DNA of 64,000 nucleotides from Deltaproteobacteria bacterium (GTDB lineage: Bacteria > Myxococcota > Myxococcia > Myxococcales > 40CM-4-68-19). Below the pieces are notes generated by a model, which did not search any database, was not told the DNA's origin, and worked only from the letters and a program-made list of their open reading frames with translations. The position numbers and the translations under genes are program-made. The stretch lies in assembly GCA_005879535.1 (NCBI GenBank), contig VBKI01000063.1, forward strand, positions 1-64,000, read 5' to 3'. Positions 52,107 to 61,724 of this stretch are shown here, piece after piece (positions within the stretch are counted from its first letter, which is position 1; each line of letters starts with the position of its first letter).

Positions 52107-53321
52107 TCAGCCCGGGGCCCAGCGCCGGGCGCGCTCCAGCAGGCCCTCGACCAGCGCCGCCTTCGCGTCCGAGTAGCGCAAGAGCGTCGTCGCTCCCGAT
52201 GCGATCGCTTCCCGCTTGCCGGACGCGTACCGGCCGCGCTCTTCCGGGTGGGCGCGGAGATAGTCGCGGAGCACGAGCGCGTCTCGCCACAGCGGGCCAC
52301 CCCGCTCCACGACCTGCGCGTTGAACGATACGGGTCCACGCTTGCGAAAGTACAGGCGGCCGGGTACTCCGGCCTCGCCGAAGGCCTCGTAATCGGGAAT
52401 GCGCAGCGAAGGCGCCAGCTCCCGGACGCCGATCAGCAGGTCGATGATGGCCTTGCCGTCGAGGCCGGGAACGGCCGTGCTGCCGATGTGCTCGATGTCG
52501 GCGTCCACCAGGGCGGCGCGCAGGCGCGCGCTCTCCTCCGCCGCGAGGTCCGGCCAGGCGGAGTCGCTCGGGACGAGGGAAATTGCCTCGTCGAGCAGCG
52601 CGCGCTCCAGCGCCTGGGGCGTCTCGAGCGCTGCCCGGGCCGCGGCCTGTTCCGCCTCCTTCTTGCTGCGTCCGCTGCCGCGGCCGAGAGGAAACCCATC
52701 GAGCCGCACCTCCACTTCGAAGGAGCGCGCGTGGTCGGGGCCGGCGACGGAGAGCACCTTGTACTGCGGCGTCCGGCGCCGGCTCTGGAAGAGCTGCTGC
52801 AGCTCCGTCTTCGGATCGCGAGCCAGGAGCCCTTGATCGAAGAGCGGCGCCAGCAGCCGGTCCACCACCTCCTGGGTGCGCTCCAGGCCGCAGGAAAGCA
52901 GGACTGCGGCAACCACCGCCTCCAGCGCGTCGGCGAGACGCGCCGCATTCTCCCGGCCGCCGCTGCGCTGCTCGCCGCGACCGAGCAGCAGGAGATCTCC
53001 GAGGCCGAGACCTCGAGCGACGATGGCCAGAGATTCCTCCCGGACGAGGCCGGCCCGAAGCCGGGTCAGCTCGCCCTCGGACGCCTCCCGAAACCGCTCG
53101 TAGACCCGGCGCGCGATGAGAAACCCGAGGATGGCGTCGCCGAGGAATTCCAGCCGCTCGTTCGAGCGCAGCACCGGGCGGCCCGCCGACAGCGACCTCT
53201 CGTGCGCGTAGCTTCCGTGGCGCAGCGCCTCCAGGGCGAGCTGGGGATCGAGCGATCCTTCGGGAAGACCGAGCCGGACGTTGAGCAGCGCCACCCGCTG
53301 CTGGTCGTTCAGCTCGGCCAT
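52107..53321 (-). CDS. rnc: RNase III fused to a C-terminal GrpB (UPF0157) domain
   Basis: Residues 1 to about 150 are the RNase III catalytic domain with the signature [21 protein letters not shown] and the second acidic cluster [14 protein letters not shown]. Residues about 165-235 are the dsRNA-binding domain ([20 protein letters not shown], then [18 protein letters not shown]). A GrpB/UPF0157 domain follows from about 243 to the end: [62 protein letters not shown]. It has 404 residues, about 160 more than normal RNase III. GrpB domains are nucleotidyltransferase-fold proteins of unclear role. The frame is continuous, with no hidden start between domains that has a ribosome-binding site visible. 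The fusion is the notable feature. Confidence 0.88.
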   Translation of the reverse strand: MAELNDQQRVALLNVRLGLPEGSLDPQLALEALRHGSYAHERSLSAGRPVLRSNERLEFLGDAILGFLIARRVYERFREASEGELTRLRAGLVREESLAIVARGLGLGDLLLLGRGEQRSGGRENAARLADALEAVVAAVLLSCGLERTQEVVDRLLAPLFDQGLLARDPKTELQQLFQSRRRTPQYKVLSVAGPDHARSFEVEVRLDGFPLGRGSGRSKKEAEQAAARAALETPQALERALLDEAISLVPSDSAWPDLAAEESARLRAALVDADIEHIGSTAVPGLDGKAIIDLLIGVRELAPSLRIPDYEAFGEAGVPGRLYFRKRGPVSFNAQVVERGGPLWRDALVLRDYLRAHPEERGRYASGKREAIASGATTLLRYSDAKAALVEGLLERARRWAPG

Positions 53322-53330
53322 CGGAGAAGA

Positions 53331-54275
53331 CTACAGCCGCGCCGCTTCGTCCGCCACGCTGTAGGGATCGGTCTCGCGGCGGGCGATGCGCAGCGCGAGA
53401 TCGTCGAGATGGGCGCCTTCCTGCGTCAGCTTCTCCACCGCGACCTTGAGCAGGCGGTCGCGGAGCACCTCGACCAGCTCGTTCTTCGCCCTCCGCGTCT
53501 CGCGCTGCAAAAGGCCTGGGCCGGACTTGAGGAACCGGTAGTGCGCCTCGATCGCGCTCCATACCTCGGCGACTCCCTCGTTGCGCGAAGCGACGCACTT
53601 GACGATGGCGATCTCGTGACCCGCGTCCTTCCCGACGACGTGGTTCAGCTCGAGCATCGAGCGCAAATCGCGGACGGTGCGGTCGGCGCCTTCCCGATCG
53701 CTCTTGTTGACCGCGAAGAGGTCGGCGACCTCGAGGATGCCGGCCTTGATGGCCTGGATGTCGTCGCCGAGCCCCGGCACCACGACCACCACCGTCGTGT
53801 GCGCCAGGCGGCAGACCTCCACCTCGTCCTGTCCGACGCCCACCGTCTCGATCAGGATCACGTCCTTGCCCATCGCATCCAGCACGCGGGTGCAATCGGA
53901 CGTCGCCCGGGAAAGTCCGCCGAGCTGACCGCGGGTCGCCAGCGAACGGATGAACACGCCCGGATCGAGCGCATGGTCCTGCATGCGGATGCGATCGCCC
54001 AGGATCGCCCCTCCGGTGAACGGGCTCGTGGGATCGACGGCGAGGACGCCCACCGTCTTTCCCGCCGCGCGCAGGAGCGCGACCAGCCGATCGACCAGGG
54101 TGCTCTTGCCCGCACCGGGATTACCTGTGATGCCGACGATCTGCGCGCGACCGGTGCGCGGCCAGATCTCGCGGAGGACAGCTTCCGCCTCGGGTTGCGC
54201 GTCGTCGATCTGCCGCATCAGCCGCGCGGCGGCGCGGACGTCCCCGGAGACGATGCGTTCGGCGACGGCGCTCAT
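53331..54275 (-). CDS. meaB: MeaB/ArgK-type GTPase (methylmalonyl-CoA mutase chaperone)
   Basis: This P-loop GTPase has 314 residues, with Walker A GNPGAGKS at 51-58, [20 protein letters not shown] (a diagnostic MeaB block), [17 protein letters not shown] and [11 protein letters not shown]. MeaB guards methylmalonyl-CoA mutase against inactivation and helps load cobalamin. The mutase itself is not in the window. The gene overlaps the acyl-CoA dehydrogenase stop (ATGA), and a propionyl/acetyl-CoA-type carboxylase lies 4 kb upstream, consistent with a propionate or branched-chain degradation neighbourhood. Confidence 0.9.
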   Translation of the reverse strand: MSAVAERIVSGDVRAAARLMRQIDDAQPEAEAVLREIWPRTGRAQIVGITGNPGAGKSTLVDRLVALLRAAGKTVGVLAVDPTSPFTGGAILGDRIRMQDHALDPGVFIRSLATRGQLGGLSRATSDCTRVLDAMGKDVILIETVGVGQDEVEVCRLAHTTVVVVVPGLGDDIQAIKAGILEVADLFAVNKSDREGADRTVRDLRSMLELNHVVGKDAGHEIAIVKCVASRNEGVAEVWSAIEAHYRFLKSGPGLLQRETRRAKNELVEVLRDRLLKVAVEKLTQEGAHLDDLALRIARRETDPYSVADEAARL

Positions 54276-55414
54276 GCCTTGAGCAGCTCTCGTGCGATCA
54301 CCATCCGCTGGATCTCGCTCGTGCCCTCGCCGATGGTGCACAGCTTGACGTCGCGGTAGATGCGCTCCACCAGGAACTCCTTGGTGAACCCGTAGCCGCC
54401 GTGGATCTGGACTCCCTGTGCGGCGGCGCGGCAAGCGGCCTCGCTTGCGAACAGCTTCGCCATCGCCGCCTCGCGGGTGTAGGGCTTGCCCGCATCGCAG
54501 AGGTACGCCGCGCGCCAGACGAGCAGGCGCGACGCGTCCAGCTCGGTGGCCATGTCTGCCATCATCCAGCGCAGCCCCTGGAAGTCCGCGATGGGCTTGC
54601 CGAACGCCTTTCGCTCGCCCGCGTAGAGGATGCTTTCCTCGAGGGCCCCCCGCCCCAGGCCCACGCTCAGCGCGCCGATGGTGATGCGTCCCTTGTCGAG
54701 GATCTTGAGCGTGTCGACGAAGCCGCCGCCCACTTCGCCGATGCGGCGCCAATCCTCGACGTACACGTCCTCCATGACCAGCTCGGCGGTGTCGCTCGAG
54801 CGCATCCCCAGCTTTCCGTGCAGGGCGCGCTGGGAGAATCCCTTCATCCCTTTTTCCAGCAGGAAGGCGGTCACGCCCTTCTGCCGTTTCTCGGGCTCGG
54901 TGAGAGCGAGCACGACGAAGACGTCGCCGACGGTGCCCTGGGTGATGAACATCTTGGCGCCGTTCAGGATCCAGCCCTTGTCCTTGCGCACCGCGAGCGA
55001 GCGCATGCCGGCGGCATCCGAACCGCTGCCGGGCTCGGTCAGGCCCCAGGCGGCGAGCTTCCTGCCGGCGGCAATCTCCGGGATGTACCGGCCGCGCAGC
55101 TCTTCGCTGCCGAACCGCAGCAGATGGGACGTGCCGAGGCCGTTGTGCGAGGCGACGGTGAGCGCCAGCGATCCGTCCCATCGCGCGATCTCCTCCACCA
55201 CGCAGGCGACGGACAGCGTATCCAGCGCCGATCCCCCCAGCTCCTCGGGAACGGTCATGCCGAGGAGACCGAGCTCGCCGAGCTGGTCGACCACCTCGCG
55301 CGGGAAGTGCTCTTCGCGGTCCCATTCCTGCGCGTGCGGCTTCACCTCGCGCACGCAGAAGTCGCGGACCATCGCCACCAGCTTGTGCTGGCTCTCGTTC
55401 AGTTCGAAGTTCAT
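54272..55414 (-). CDS. Acyl-CoA dehydrogenase
   Basis: The 380-residue FAD enzyme of beta-oxidation type has the three-domain ACAD fold: NFELNESQHKLVAMVRDFCVREVKP, AWGLTEPGSGSDAAGMRS (the FAD/substrate loop), ILNGAKMFITQG, SVGLGRGALEESILYAGERKAFG and the C-terminal IGEGTSEIQRMVIARELL with the catalytic-Glu region. The closest named types are isovaleryl/short-chain ACADs, but specificity is not assignable by eye. It is coupled to meaB by ATGA. The start ATG 55414 is 9 bases from the TGTACA of hairpin element B. Confidence 0.92.
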   Translation of the reverse strand: MNFELNESQHKLVAMVRDFCVREVKPHAQEWDREEHFPREVVDQLGELGLLGMTVPEELGGSALDTLSVACVVEEIARWDGSLALTVASHNGLGTSHLLRFGSEELRGRYIPEIAAGRKLAAWGLTEPGSGSDAAGMRSLAVRKDKGWILNGAKMFITQGTVGDVFVVLALTEPEKRQKGVTAFLLEKGMKGFSQRALHGKLGMRSSDTAELVMEDVYVEDWRRIGEVGGGFVDTLKILDKGRITIGALSVGLGRGALEESILYAGERKAFGKPIADFQGLRWMMADMATELDASRLLVWRAAYLCDAGKPYTREAAMAKLFASEAACRAAAQGVQIHGGYGFTKEFLVERIYRDVKLCTIGEGTSEIQRMVIARELLKA

Positions 55415-55423
55415 ACTCCAACG

Positions 55424-55477
55424 TGTACAGCCTCAGAGCATAGCCGCAAAGCCGCACCTCCGGTGCCGCAGCGGCTA
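55424..55477 (+). repeat. Hairpin element, copy B
   Basis: TGTACA (55424-55429), 11-base linker, outer arm TAGCCGC (55441-55447), linker AAA, inner arm GCCGCACC (55451-55458), loop TCC, inner arm GGTGCCGC (55462-55469, one mismatch), linker A, outer arm GCGGCTA (55471-55477). It lies between the Ser/Thr kinase stop (55489) and the acyl-CoA dehydrogenase start (55414), both minus strand. It has the same orientation and plan as copy A. Confidence 0.75.
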
Positions 55478-55488
55478 GCAGAGCGGCG

Positions 55489-56943
55489 TCACTTGCGCAC
55501 CACCAGCTCGCCCGCAGCCAGCGGCACCGGATTGTGGGCATCATCGACCCGCCGGTAAATCCAGACGTCGACGGTATGCTGCCCACTCGACAGCTCGCGC
55601 AGACGCGCCGCGTGGCGCTCGCTCAGCGGCAGGGTGAGCTGGTCATCGTTCGGAGTGAGCGCAGGATCGAAGATGACGTGGGCGCGCTTGCGTCCGTCGA
55701 CGAAGAGCTCCTCCCAGATCTCTCCCGTCCGGTTGTCGCCCACCGGCTGGGCGAAGTAGCAGCGGGCATGGATCGAATCCGCCGCGGAAAGGACGGCGGT
55801 CACCTCCGCAGGATCGCTGCGGAAGAACACGCAGTTTCCGTAACCGCCGGCGCTCTGGACCTTGCGCAGGCCACCCTGCGCGACCCACCCGGCGGCGGGA
55901 ACGCGCCCCCGCGATGCCGTGCCGAAGCGCATCCAGCCGATCGCAGCGGCGGCGAGCACCAGCACGGCGGCTGTGGCGCCCGCCGCCACTCCGAGCCAGG
56001 GGCTTGATTTCGCGGGGGGCGATGGACGGGATCGACGTGCCGCCGGCGACACGCCGCGTGGCGGTGGCGACAACAGACGCGTCTTTTCCGCCTGTGCCGC
56101 GGCGTCTGGCTGCCCGCCGCCGATCGAGCGCGGCAGGGAATCGATCGCCGCAATCAGGTCGTCGCAGCTCTGGTATCGCTCCGCGGGCTTCTTGGCGCAC
56201 ATCTTCCCGACGATGGCGGCGATGCGGACGTCGCAGGGGACGATCTGCGTCAGATCCGGCAGAGGCGCCTTCACCTGCATCAGCATCACGTCGACCTTGT
56301 TCTTCGCCTCGAACGGCTTGCGCCCCGTCAAAAGATGGAACGCGGTGATCCCGAGGGAATAGATGTCGCTGCGCGCGTCGATCGCGTACCCCGTCGCCTG
56401 CTCCGGGCTCATGTAGTACGGGGTCCCGAGGACCGTCTCGCCGGTGAGATCCTTCTTCGCGTCGCGCAGCTTGGCGATTCCGAAGTCGAGGATCTTCACC
56501 TCGCCCGACGACGACATCATGATGTTCGCCGGCTTGATGTCGCGGTGGACGACGTTATTGGCGTGCGCCCTGCGCAGTCCTTCCGCGCACTGTCGGACGA
56601 CGGAAACGACCTGCGTTGGCTCGAGGGCGGCCTGCCTGAGCACGGCATCGAGCGGGCGGCCGTCGAAGTACTCCATGACGATGTACGGATCGACGGTGTC
56701 CTCGTCGCTGCCCACGATCTCGTAGATCTGGATGATCGCCGGGTGGGCAATCCGCGCGAGGACCTGCGCCTCGCGGCGGAAGCGCTCCACGTAGCGGGGA
56801 TCGCCGTGCGTGAGGACCTTGATTGCGACGTAGCGGTCCAGCGACGGATCGAGCGCGCGATAGACCGCACCCATTCCCCCCGAACCGAGCATGACCGGGT
56901 CCTGGTAGCGGCCGAACGATGGCGTCGCCGGCGGCTCGGCCAT
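55489..56943 (-). CDS. Membrane-anchored eukaryotic-type Ser/Thr protein kinase
   Basis: The 484-residue protein has a kinase domain (about 12-275) with Gly-loop GSGGMGAVY (20-28), K42 (VAIKVL), HRDIKPANIM (H133-D135), DFG at 153-155 and APE-like MSPEQ, so all catalytic residues are present. A Pro/Arg-rich linker leads to a single TM helix (about 315-343) and a 140-residue extracytoplasmic beta-rich sensor-like domain with two cysteines (GNCVFF, ARCYF). The class is abundant in myxobacteria. ATG 56943 overlaps the GT87 stop (TGATG), so it belongs to the carboxylase-GT87-kinase unit. Confidence 0.93.
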   Translation of the reverse strand: MAEPPATPSFGRYQDPVMLGSGGMGAVYRALDPSLDRYVAIKVLTHGDPRYVERFRREAQVLARIAHPAIIQIYEIVGSDEDTVDPYIVMEYFDGRPLDAVLRQAALEPTQVVSVVRQCAEGLRRAHANNVVHRDIKPANIMMSSSGEVKILDFGIAKLRDAKKDLTGETVLGTPYYMSPEQATGYAIDARSDIYSLGITAFHLLTGRKPFEAKNKVDVMLMQVKAPLPDLTQIVPCDVRIAAIVGKMCAKKPAERYQSCDDLIAAIDSLPRSIGGGQPDAAAQAEKTRLLSPPPRGVSPAARRSRPSPPAKSSPWLGVAAGATAAVLVLAAAAIGWMRFGTASRGRVPAAGWVAQGGLRKVQSAGGYGNCVFFRSDPAEVTAVLSAADSIHARCYFAQPVGDNRTGEIWEELFVDGRKRAHVIFDPALTPNDDQLTLPLSERHAARLRELSSGQHTVDVWIYRRVDDAHNPVPLAAGELVVRK

Positions 56944-58139
56944 CAAACACTTATAGCGGAAGGCGCCCCCGCGTCCGGTTTTCGGACCATGTGCGTGAAC
57001 GCCCACAGAGCGCAGGCGGCGAGCGCGGCATAGCGGAAAGCGACCATCGGCCAGAACACGGCGTGATCGAACCAGATCACCTGTGGCCAGATCCGATCCG
57101 CCTGCAGGTGGAGCCGCATGAAACTGATGGCGTAGTCGACGAGCGCCAGAACCGACGCGGCGCCTGCGAGCCAGCCGGGAACTGCGGCCAGCGCGAGCAG
57201 CGCCACGACCCAGAGCCAGTATTGCGGCGAGTACACCTTGTTCGTGACGAAGAAGAGGCACATCAGGGCGCAGATTGCCCGCAGCGGATCGAGACGCCGG
57301 GTGCGTATTTCGATGGCCGCGACGGCAACCGCGGCCCCGAGCACCGCCACGGCGGAGATCGCGTTGGCGGAGGCGACGAACGCGCGTGGATCGGCGCCGG
57401 CCAAAAGATACAGCGAAGGCTCAATCTCCCGAATGCGGTTGTACTCGAAGAACCAGGTCCACCGCGGCCAGCCGAGGAGCGCGAAGGGAAGGTTCACCGC
57501 CAGCGACAGGGCGGCGAAGATGCCGACCAGCTCCAGCGTTCGCCGGCGAGGTCCGCGAAACGAGATCAACAGCAGGACACCGAGCGCGAGGACGGGAAAG
57601 AGCTTCGTCCACACCGCCAACGAGAGCGCCGCAGCTGCCGCTCGTTCGCGCCCGCCAGCCCAGAGAAAGAGGCCGCCAGCAAGCGGGAGGATGCCGAACA
57701 GGTCCCAATTCAGCGCGCCATAGACCAGCAGCGCCGGCGACGCAGCCCAGATCCACGGCTGCGTCCCGGGGAGCGCGCACATCCACCAGAGCGTGAGGAG
57801 GGCGCAGGCAGCCAGCAGGACGAACGTGAGCGCAAAGTATCCGGCGCGGTCCGGCGCGAGCACGCTCGGGAACCACATCCCGACGCCGAGGAGCACGGGG
57901 TACTCGATCTTGTCTTCGACGTACGGAACCGGATGCCGTCCCGCTCCGCGATCCTCGTGGAGCGCCAGGATGTCCGAGTACGAGAGCGCCGCGAATGACC
58001 AGAGCCGATATCCCCAGGGCGACGGATGTCGCGTGCCTTCGGCGGTCCGCACATATGCGGCGGCCAGGATTGCCGCGCACACGAGGGATGGAACCGCGAA
58101 TCTGCGGCGCGTCGCGCGCCAATCGAGCGGACGATCCAT
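56943..58139 (-). CDS. GT87/DUF2029-like polytopic membrane protein
   Basis: The 398-residue protein has about ten helices. The first periplasmic loop has SDILALHEDRGAGRHPVPY then VEDKIEYPVL, a GT-C-like acidic pattern, and later SPALLVYGALNWDLFGILPLAGGLF and NKVYSPQYWLWVVALLAL are hallmarks of GT87 (PimE-like mannosyltransferase) proteins. It probably transfers a sugar from a polyprenyl donor on the periplasmic face. It overlaps both neighbours by TGATG: the carboxylase upstream and the Ser/Thr kinase downstream. The kinase could regulate it, but that is only inference. Confidence 0.8.
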   Translation of the reverse strand: MDRPLDWRATRRRFAVPSLVCAAILAAAYVRTAEGTRHPSPWGYRLWSFAALSYSDILALHEDRGAGRHPVPYVEDKIEYPVLLGVGMWFPSVLAPDRAGYFALTFVLLAACALLTLWWMCALPGTQPWIWAASPALLVYGALNWDLFGILPLAGGLFLWAGGRERAAAAALSLAVWTKLFPVLALGVLLLISFRGPRRRTLELVGIFAALSLAVNLPFALLGWPRWTWFFEYNRIREIEPSLYLLAGADPRAFVASANAISAVAVLGAAVAVAAIEIRTRRLDPLRAICALMCLFFVTNKVYSPQYWLWVVALLALAAVPGWLAGAASVLALVDYAISFMRLHLQADRIWPQVIWFDHAVFWPMVAFRYAALAACALWAFTHMVRKPDAGAPSAISV

Positions 58140-59668
58140 CAGACCGGCGTCACCGATCTGCGCTTCGGGGTCAGAGGGCGGTCCCTTTGGGCAGCGGCCG
58201 CGAACCGCCTGACGATCTCCGCGCGAAGCCGATCGCCGGGAATGATGGCATCCACGACCTGCTCGGCGGCGAGCTTGTAGATGTCGATGTCCGCCTTGTA
58301 CTCCTCGCGAAGCTGCTGCACGAACGCGGCGCGCTCGCTCTCCGGCTTCTCCTGGATCTTGTTGAAGTAGACGGCGTTCACCGCCGCCTCCGGCCCCATC
58401 ACCGCGATCATCGCCTGCGGCAGCGCAATCGTCGCGTCCGGCTCGAAGGCCGGGCCACCAAATGCGTAGAGGCCCGCGCCGTAGGCCTTGCGCACGATCA
58501 CGCAGATCTTCGGGACCGTCGCCTCCGAGACCGCCATGACCATCTTCGCCCCGTGGCGGATGATCCCTTCGCGCTCCACCTTGGTGCCGATCATGAACCC
58601 GGGCACGTCCGCGAGATAGAGGATGGGGATTCCGAAAGCGTCGCAGAGCCAAATGAACCGCGCCGCCTTGTCGGCGCTGTCGACGAAGAGGACGCCGCCC
58701 TTGTGCTTCGGCTGGCTGGCGACGATCCCCACCGGCTTTCCCTCGATGCGGGCGAAGGCCGTGATCACCTCCGGAGCGAAGAGCTTCTTCAGCTCGAACA
58801 GTGAGTCGGCGTCGATCAGCTCCCGGATCAGCGCGAACATGTCGAAGAACTTGTTTTGATCGGGCGGGATGATCTCTTCGATCCGCTTGCCGCTGGACGC
58901 GGGCGCAAGCGGCTTCTGGGCCGGGAGCGGCGCCGAGAAGCTCTCCGGAAAGTACGACAGGTAGCGCTGCGCCGCCGCGATGGCCTCCTGCTCCGTCTTC
59001 ACCAGCACGTCGCCGCATCCGGACACGGAGCAATGCATGCGGGCGCCGCCCAGCTCTTCCAGCGTGACCTTCTCGCCGATCACCATCTCCGCCATCCGCG
59101 GCGAGCCCAGGTACATGGACGCATTGCCGTCGACCATCACCACGATGTCGCAGAACGCGGGAATGTACGCGCCCCCCGCGGCGCTGGGCCCGAAGAGCAG
59201 GCAGACCTGCGGCACCAGGCCGCTCATCTGGCACTGCATGTAGAAGATCCGTCCGGCACCGCGGCGGCCGGGGAACATCTCGATCTGGTCGGTGATGCGT
59301 GCGCCGGCGGAATCGACCAGGTACAGCATCGGGCAGCGCGTCTTCAGCGCCTGCTCCTGGATGCGGATGATCTTCTCCACCGTGCGGCGGCCCCAGGAGC
59401 CCGCCTTGACCGTGGAGTCGTTGGCCATCACCGCCACGACCCGCCCAGCGATCCGTCCCAGTCCCGTGATCACTCCATCGGCGGGAAGCTCCGGATCCTT
59501 GGCGTTGGCGAACGCGCCGTCCTCGACGAAGCTGTCGGCGTCGAGCAGCAGCTTCACGCGCTCGCGCGCGAACAGCTTCCCGCTCTCGGCGTTCTTCTGG
59601 TGGTACTTCGGCGCCCCGCCCTTCTCGATCCGCGCCAGCTCCGCCTTCACCTTGTCGTCGAAGTCCAT
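58139..59668 (-). CDS. Acyl-CoA carboxylase carboxyltransferase subunit (PccB/AccD-like)
   Basis: The 509-residue carboxyltransferase beta/alpha-fused subunit has crotonase-fold halves with oxyanion Gly pairs in FGPSAAGGAYIPAFCD and VRKAYGAGLYAFGG, SAGARITDQIEMFPG, and VLFVDSADKAARFIWLCDAF. It carboxylates propionyl-, acetyl- or methylcrotonyl-CoA together with a biotin carboxylase that is not in the window. meaB and an acyl-CoA dehydrogenase on the same strand nearby favour a propionyl-CoA or branched-chain route. ATG 59668 heads an overlapping unit with GT87 and the kinase. Confidence 0.88.
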   Translation of the reverse strand: MDFDDKVKAELARIEKGGAPKYHQKNAESGKLFARERVKLLLDADSFVEDGAFANAKDPELPADGVITGLGRIAGRVVAVMANDSTVKAGSWGRRTVEKIIRIQEQALKTRCPMLYLVDSAGARITDQIEMFPGRRGAGRIFYMQCQMSGLVPQVCLLFGPSAAGGAYIPAFCDIVVMVDGNASMYLGSPRMAEMVIGEKVTLEELGGARMHCSVSGCGDVLVKTEQEAIAAAQRYLSYFPESFSAPLPAQKPLAPASSGKRIEEIIPPDQNKFFDMFALIRELIDADSLFELKKLFAPEVITAFARIEGKPVGIVASQPKHKGGVLFVDSADKAARFIWLCDAFGIPILYLADVPGFMIGTKVEREGIIRHGAKMVMAVSEATVPKICVIVRKAYGAGLYAFGGPAFEPDATIALPQAMIAVMGPEAAVNAVYFNKIQEKPESERAAFVQQLREEYKADIDIYKLAAEQVVDAIIPGDRLRAEIVRRFAAAAQRDRPLTPKRRSVTPV

Positions 59669-59693
59669 CGGGCGGCGCTTCTAGCAGAGTGCG

Positions 59694-61361
59694 CTACTTC
59701 GCGAAATCGGGGGGTGGAGCGGGAATCGCCTGGCCGTCGTGGCGCGGGTCGCTGGCGCCGAACTTCACGCCCGTCTTGCGATCGAAGAGGACCGCCTGTC
59801 CGTAGCCGAAGTTTGGTGTCCGCGGCGGGCGGACTTCGATCTGATGGCCGAGCGCCGTCAGCTCGTCGCGGACCGGTGCGGGAACGGAAGACTCGATCTC
59901 GACGTCGCACCCCTCGAAGGTTCCTTTGGTGAATCGCCCGGCTTCCAGCGCCTGCTGGATGTTCATCCCGAAGTCGGCGATGTCCGCCACGAACTGGGCG
60001 TGGGCCTGCGACTGGTTCCAGGCGCCCATGATCCCGAAGCCGATGCTCACGCCGCCCTTCTGCATGAAACCGGGAATGATCGTGTGTAGTGGCCGCTTGC
60101 GCCCGGCGAGCGTGTTCGGCCGGCCGGGCGCAAGCGTGAAGAGGCTTCCGCGGCTTTGCAGGACGAACCCGCAACCCTTCGGCGTCAACCCGGATCCGAA
60201 CCCGTGGTAGTTGCTCTGGATCAGCGAGACGATGTTTCCTTCGGCGTCGGCGACGGCGAGGAAGATGGTGTCGCCATCCCGCGACGTCGTGATCCCGGGA
60301 ACGTGCGAAGGCTCGACGTGCTCCGCCGCCCTGCGCGGATCGATCAGGCGGGCGCGCGCGGCGACGTTTCCGTCGGACAGAAGCACGCCCACGGGCACTT
60401 CCGCGAAGCGGGGATCGCCGACGTAGCGCAGCAGGTCGGCGTACGCGAGCTTCTTCGCCTCGATCATCGCGTGTAGCGTACGCGCGGAGTGGAAGCCCCA
60501 CTGCCCAAGCGGAAAGCGTTCCAGCATCCGCAACATCAGGAGCGCGGCGATCCCCTGCCCGTTCGGTGGCAGCTCCGCGACCTTCCAGCCCCGATATGCG
60601 ATCTGGAGCGGATCGGCCGATTCCGCCTCGAACTCGGCGAGATCCTCCAGGTCCATCGCGCCGCCATGTGCGCGGACGACGTCGACGATGGCCTGCGCGG
60701 TGGGACCTTCGTAGAAACCGCGCCCGCCGCTCTCGGCGATACGCCGGAGCGAGCGCGCCAGGGAAGGATTCCTGAACACCTCGCCGGCCGCGGGGGGCCG
60801 GCCGTCGATCAGGAACGTCGCGACGGACTCCCGGTCCTGGGCGAGCACCGGCGCCGCTCCCGCCCACAACCCCGCGGTGATCTCCATGACGGGAAAGCCG
60901 TTCTCGGCGTACCAGATGGCGGGCGCGAGGTCCGCAGCGAGCGGCAATCTCCCGAACCGCTCGTGCAGCGCAATCCAGCCCGCCACGGCGCCCGGCACCG
61001 TCACCGTGTGGGGACCTGAGGGGGGTAGCTCGCCGACGATTCCCTTGCGGGCCAGGAACTCCGGCGTCATCCCCGAAGCTGACCAGCCGCTCGCATTCAT
61101 TCCGAACAGGGCGTCATTCTTCGCTGCGTGTACGATCGCGAAGAGGTCGCCGCCGAGACCGTTGGAGGAAGGCTCCATCAGCCCCTGCACGGCGTTCGCC
61201 GCGATGGCGGCATCCACCGCGTGTCCTCCCCGCTGCAGGATTTGCGTCGCCGCCTGGGCGGCGAGGGGCTGGCTGGATGCCGCGACGCCGTGCTGTGACG
61301 CCGTGACGGACCGGCCGGCGACTGGTAATGCCGTTGCCGACGTGGTGGCCAGGCTCGTCAT
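59694..61361 (-). CDS. Gamma-glutamyltransferase family protein
   Basis: This Ntn hydrolase of 555 residues self-cleaves and transfers or hydrolyses gamma-glutamyl or related acyl groups. QILQRGGHAVDAAIAANAVQGLMEPSS and GGDLFAIVH are the N-terminal family blocks. The nucleophile is Thr in SRDGDTIFLAVADAEGNIVS, and SGLTPKGCGFVLQSRG and RKRPLHTIIPGFM follow. There is no signal peptide, so it is a cytoplasmic GGT/YwrD-like or acylase-like member and not a classic periplasmic GGT. It is divergent from clpS, with 42 bases between. Confidence 0.87.
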   Translation of the reverse strand: MTSLATTSATALPVAGRSVTASQHGVAASSQPLAAQAATQILQRGGHAVDAAIAANAVQGLMEPSSNGLGGDLFAIVHAAKNDALFGMNASGWSASGMTPEFLARKGIVGELPPSGPHTVTVPGAVAGWIALHERFGRLPLAADLAPAIWYAENGFPVMEITAGLWAGAAPVLAQDRESVATFLIDGRPPAAGEVFRNPSLARSLRRIAESGGRGFYEGPTAQAIVDVVRAHGGAMDLEDLAEFEAESADPLQIAYRGWKVAELPPNGQGIAALLMLRMLERFPLGQWGFHSARTLHAMIEAKKLAYADLLRYVGDPRFAEVPVGVLLSDGNVAARARLIDPRRAAEHVEPSHVPGITTSRDGDTIFLAVADAEGNIVSLIQSNYHGFGSGLTPKGCGFVLQSRGSLFTLAPGRPNTLAGRKRPLHTIIPGFMQKGGVSIGFGIMGAWNQSQAHAQFVADIADFGMNIQQALEAGRFTKGTFEGCDVEIESSVPAPVRDELTALGHQIEVRPPRTPNFGYGQAVLFDRKTGVKFGASDPRHDGQAIPAPPPDFAK

Positions 61362-61403
61362 GGCCGGCTTCTATCACTCCAAGCTGCGGTACTGTAGGGT
61401 TCG

Positions 61404-61720
61404 ATGCCCAAGGGGAAGCCGCGTGAACAGGGCGACACCGCGGTCGTCACGGAGAGGAAGAGCAAGACCCAGAAGCCGAAGCTCTGGAAAGTCATCCTTC
61501 ACAACGATGACTACACGACCATGGAGTTCGTCATCCACGTGCTGGAGGTGGTCTTCAACAAGGAGCCGGCGGTGGCCCACGACCTGATGCTGCAGGTCCA
61601 TACCCGTGGCATGTGCGTCGCCGGCGTTTACACTTACGAGATCGCGGAGACCAAGGCGGCGACGGTGGAGCAGATGGCAAAGGCGGCGGAATTTCCTTTT
61701 CTCTGTACGATGGAACCTGA

Positions 61721-61724
<4 letters not shown>
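61404..61724 (+). CDS. clpS: ATP-dependent Clp protease adaptor ClpS
   Basis: ClpS delivers N-end-rule substrates to ClpAP. The 106-residue protein has a Lys-rich flexible N-terminal extension (1-26) and the folded domain with WKVILHNDDYTTMEFVIHVL (the N-degron pocket), THTRG-like QVHTRGMCVAGVYTYEIAE and AEFPFLCTMEPE. It is directly coupled to clpA by ATGA. TACTGT at 61390-61395 could be a -10, ending 8 bases before the ATG. Confidence 0.96.

Noticed and set aside
52060-53895. Long minus-strand frame extending the cyclophilin gene upstream by over 600 codons
   Set aside because: The extension is an out-of-frame shadow of rnc-grpB; the lipoprotein signal at 52059 marks the real start.
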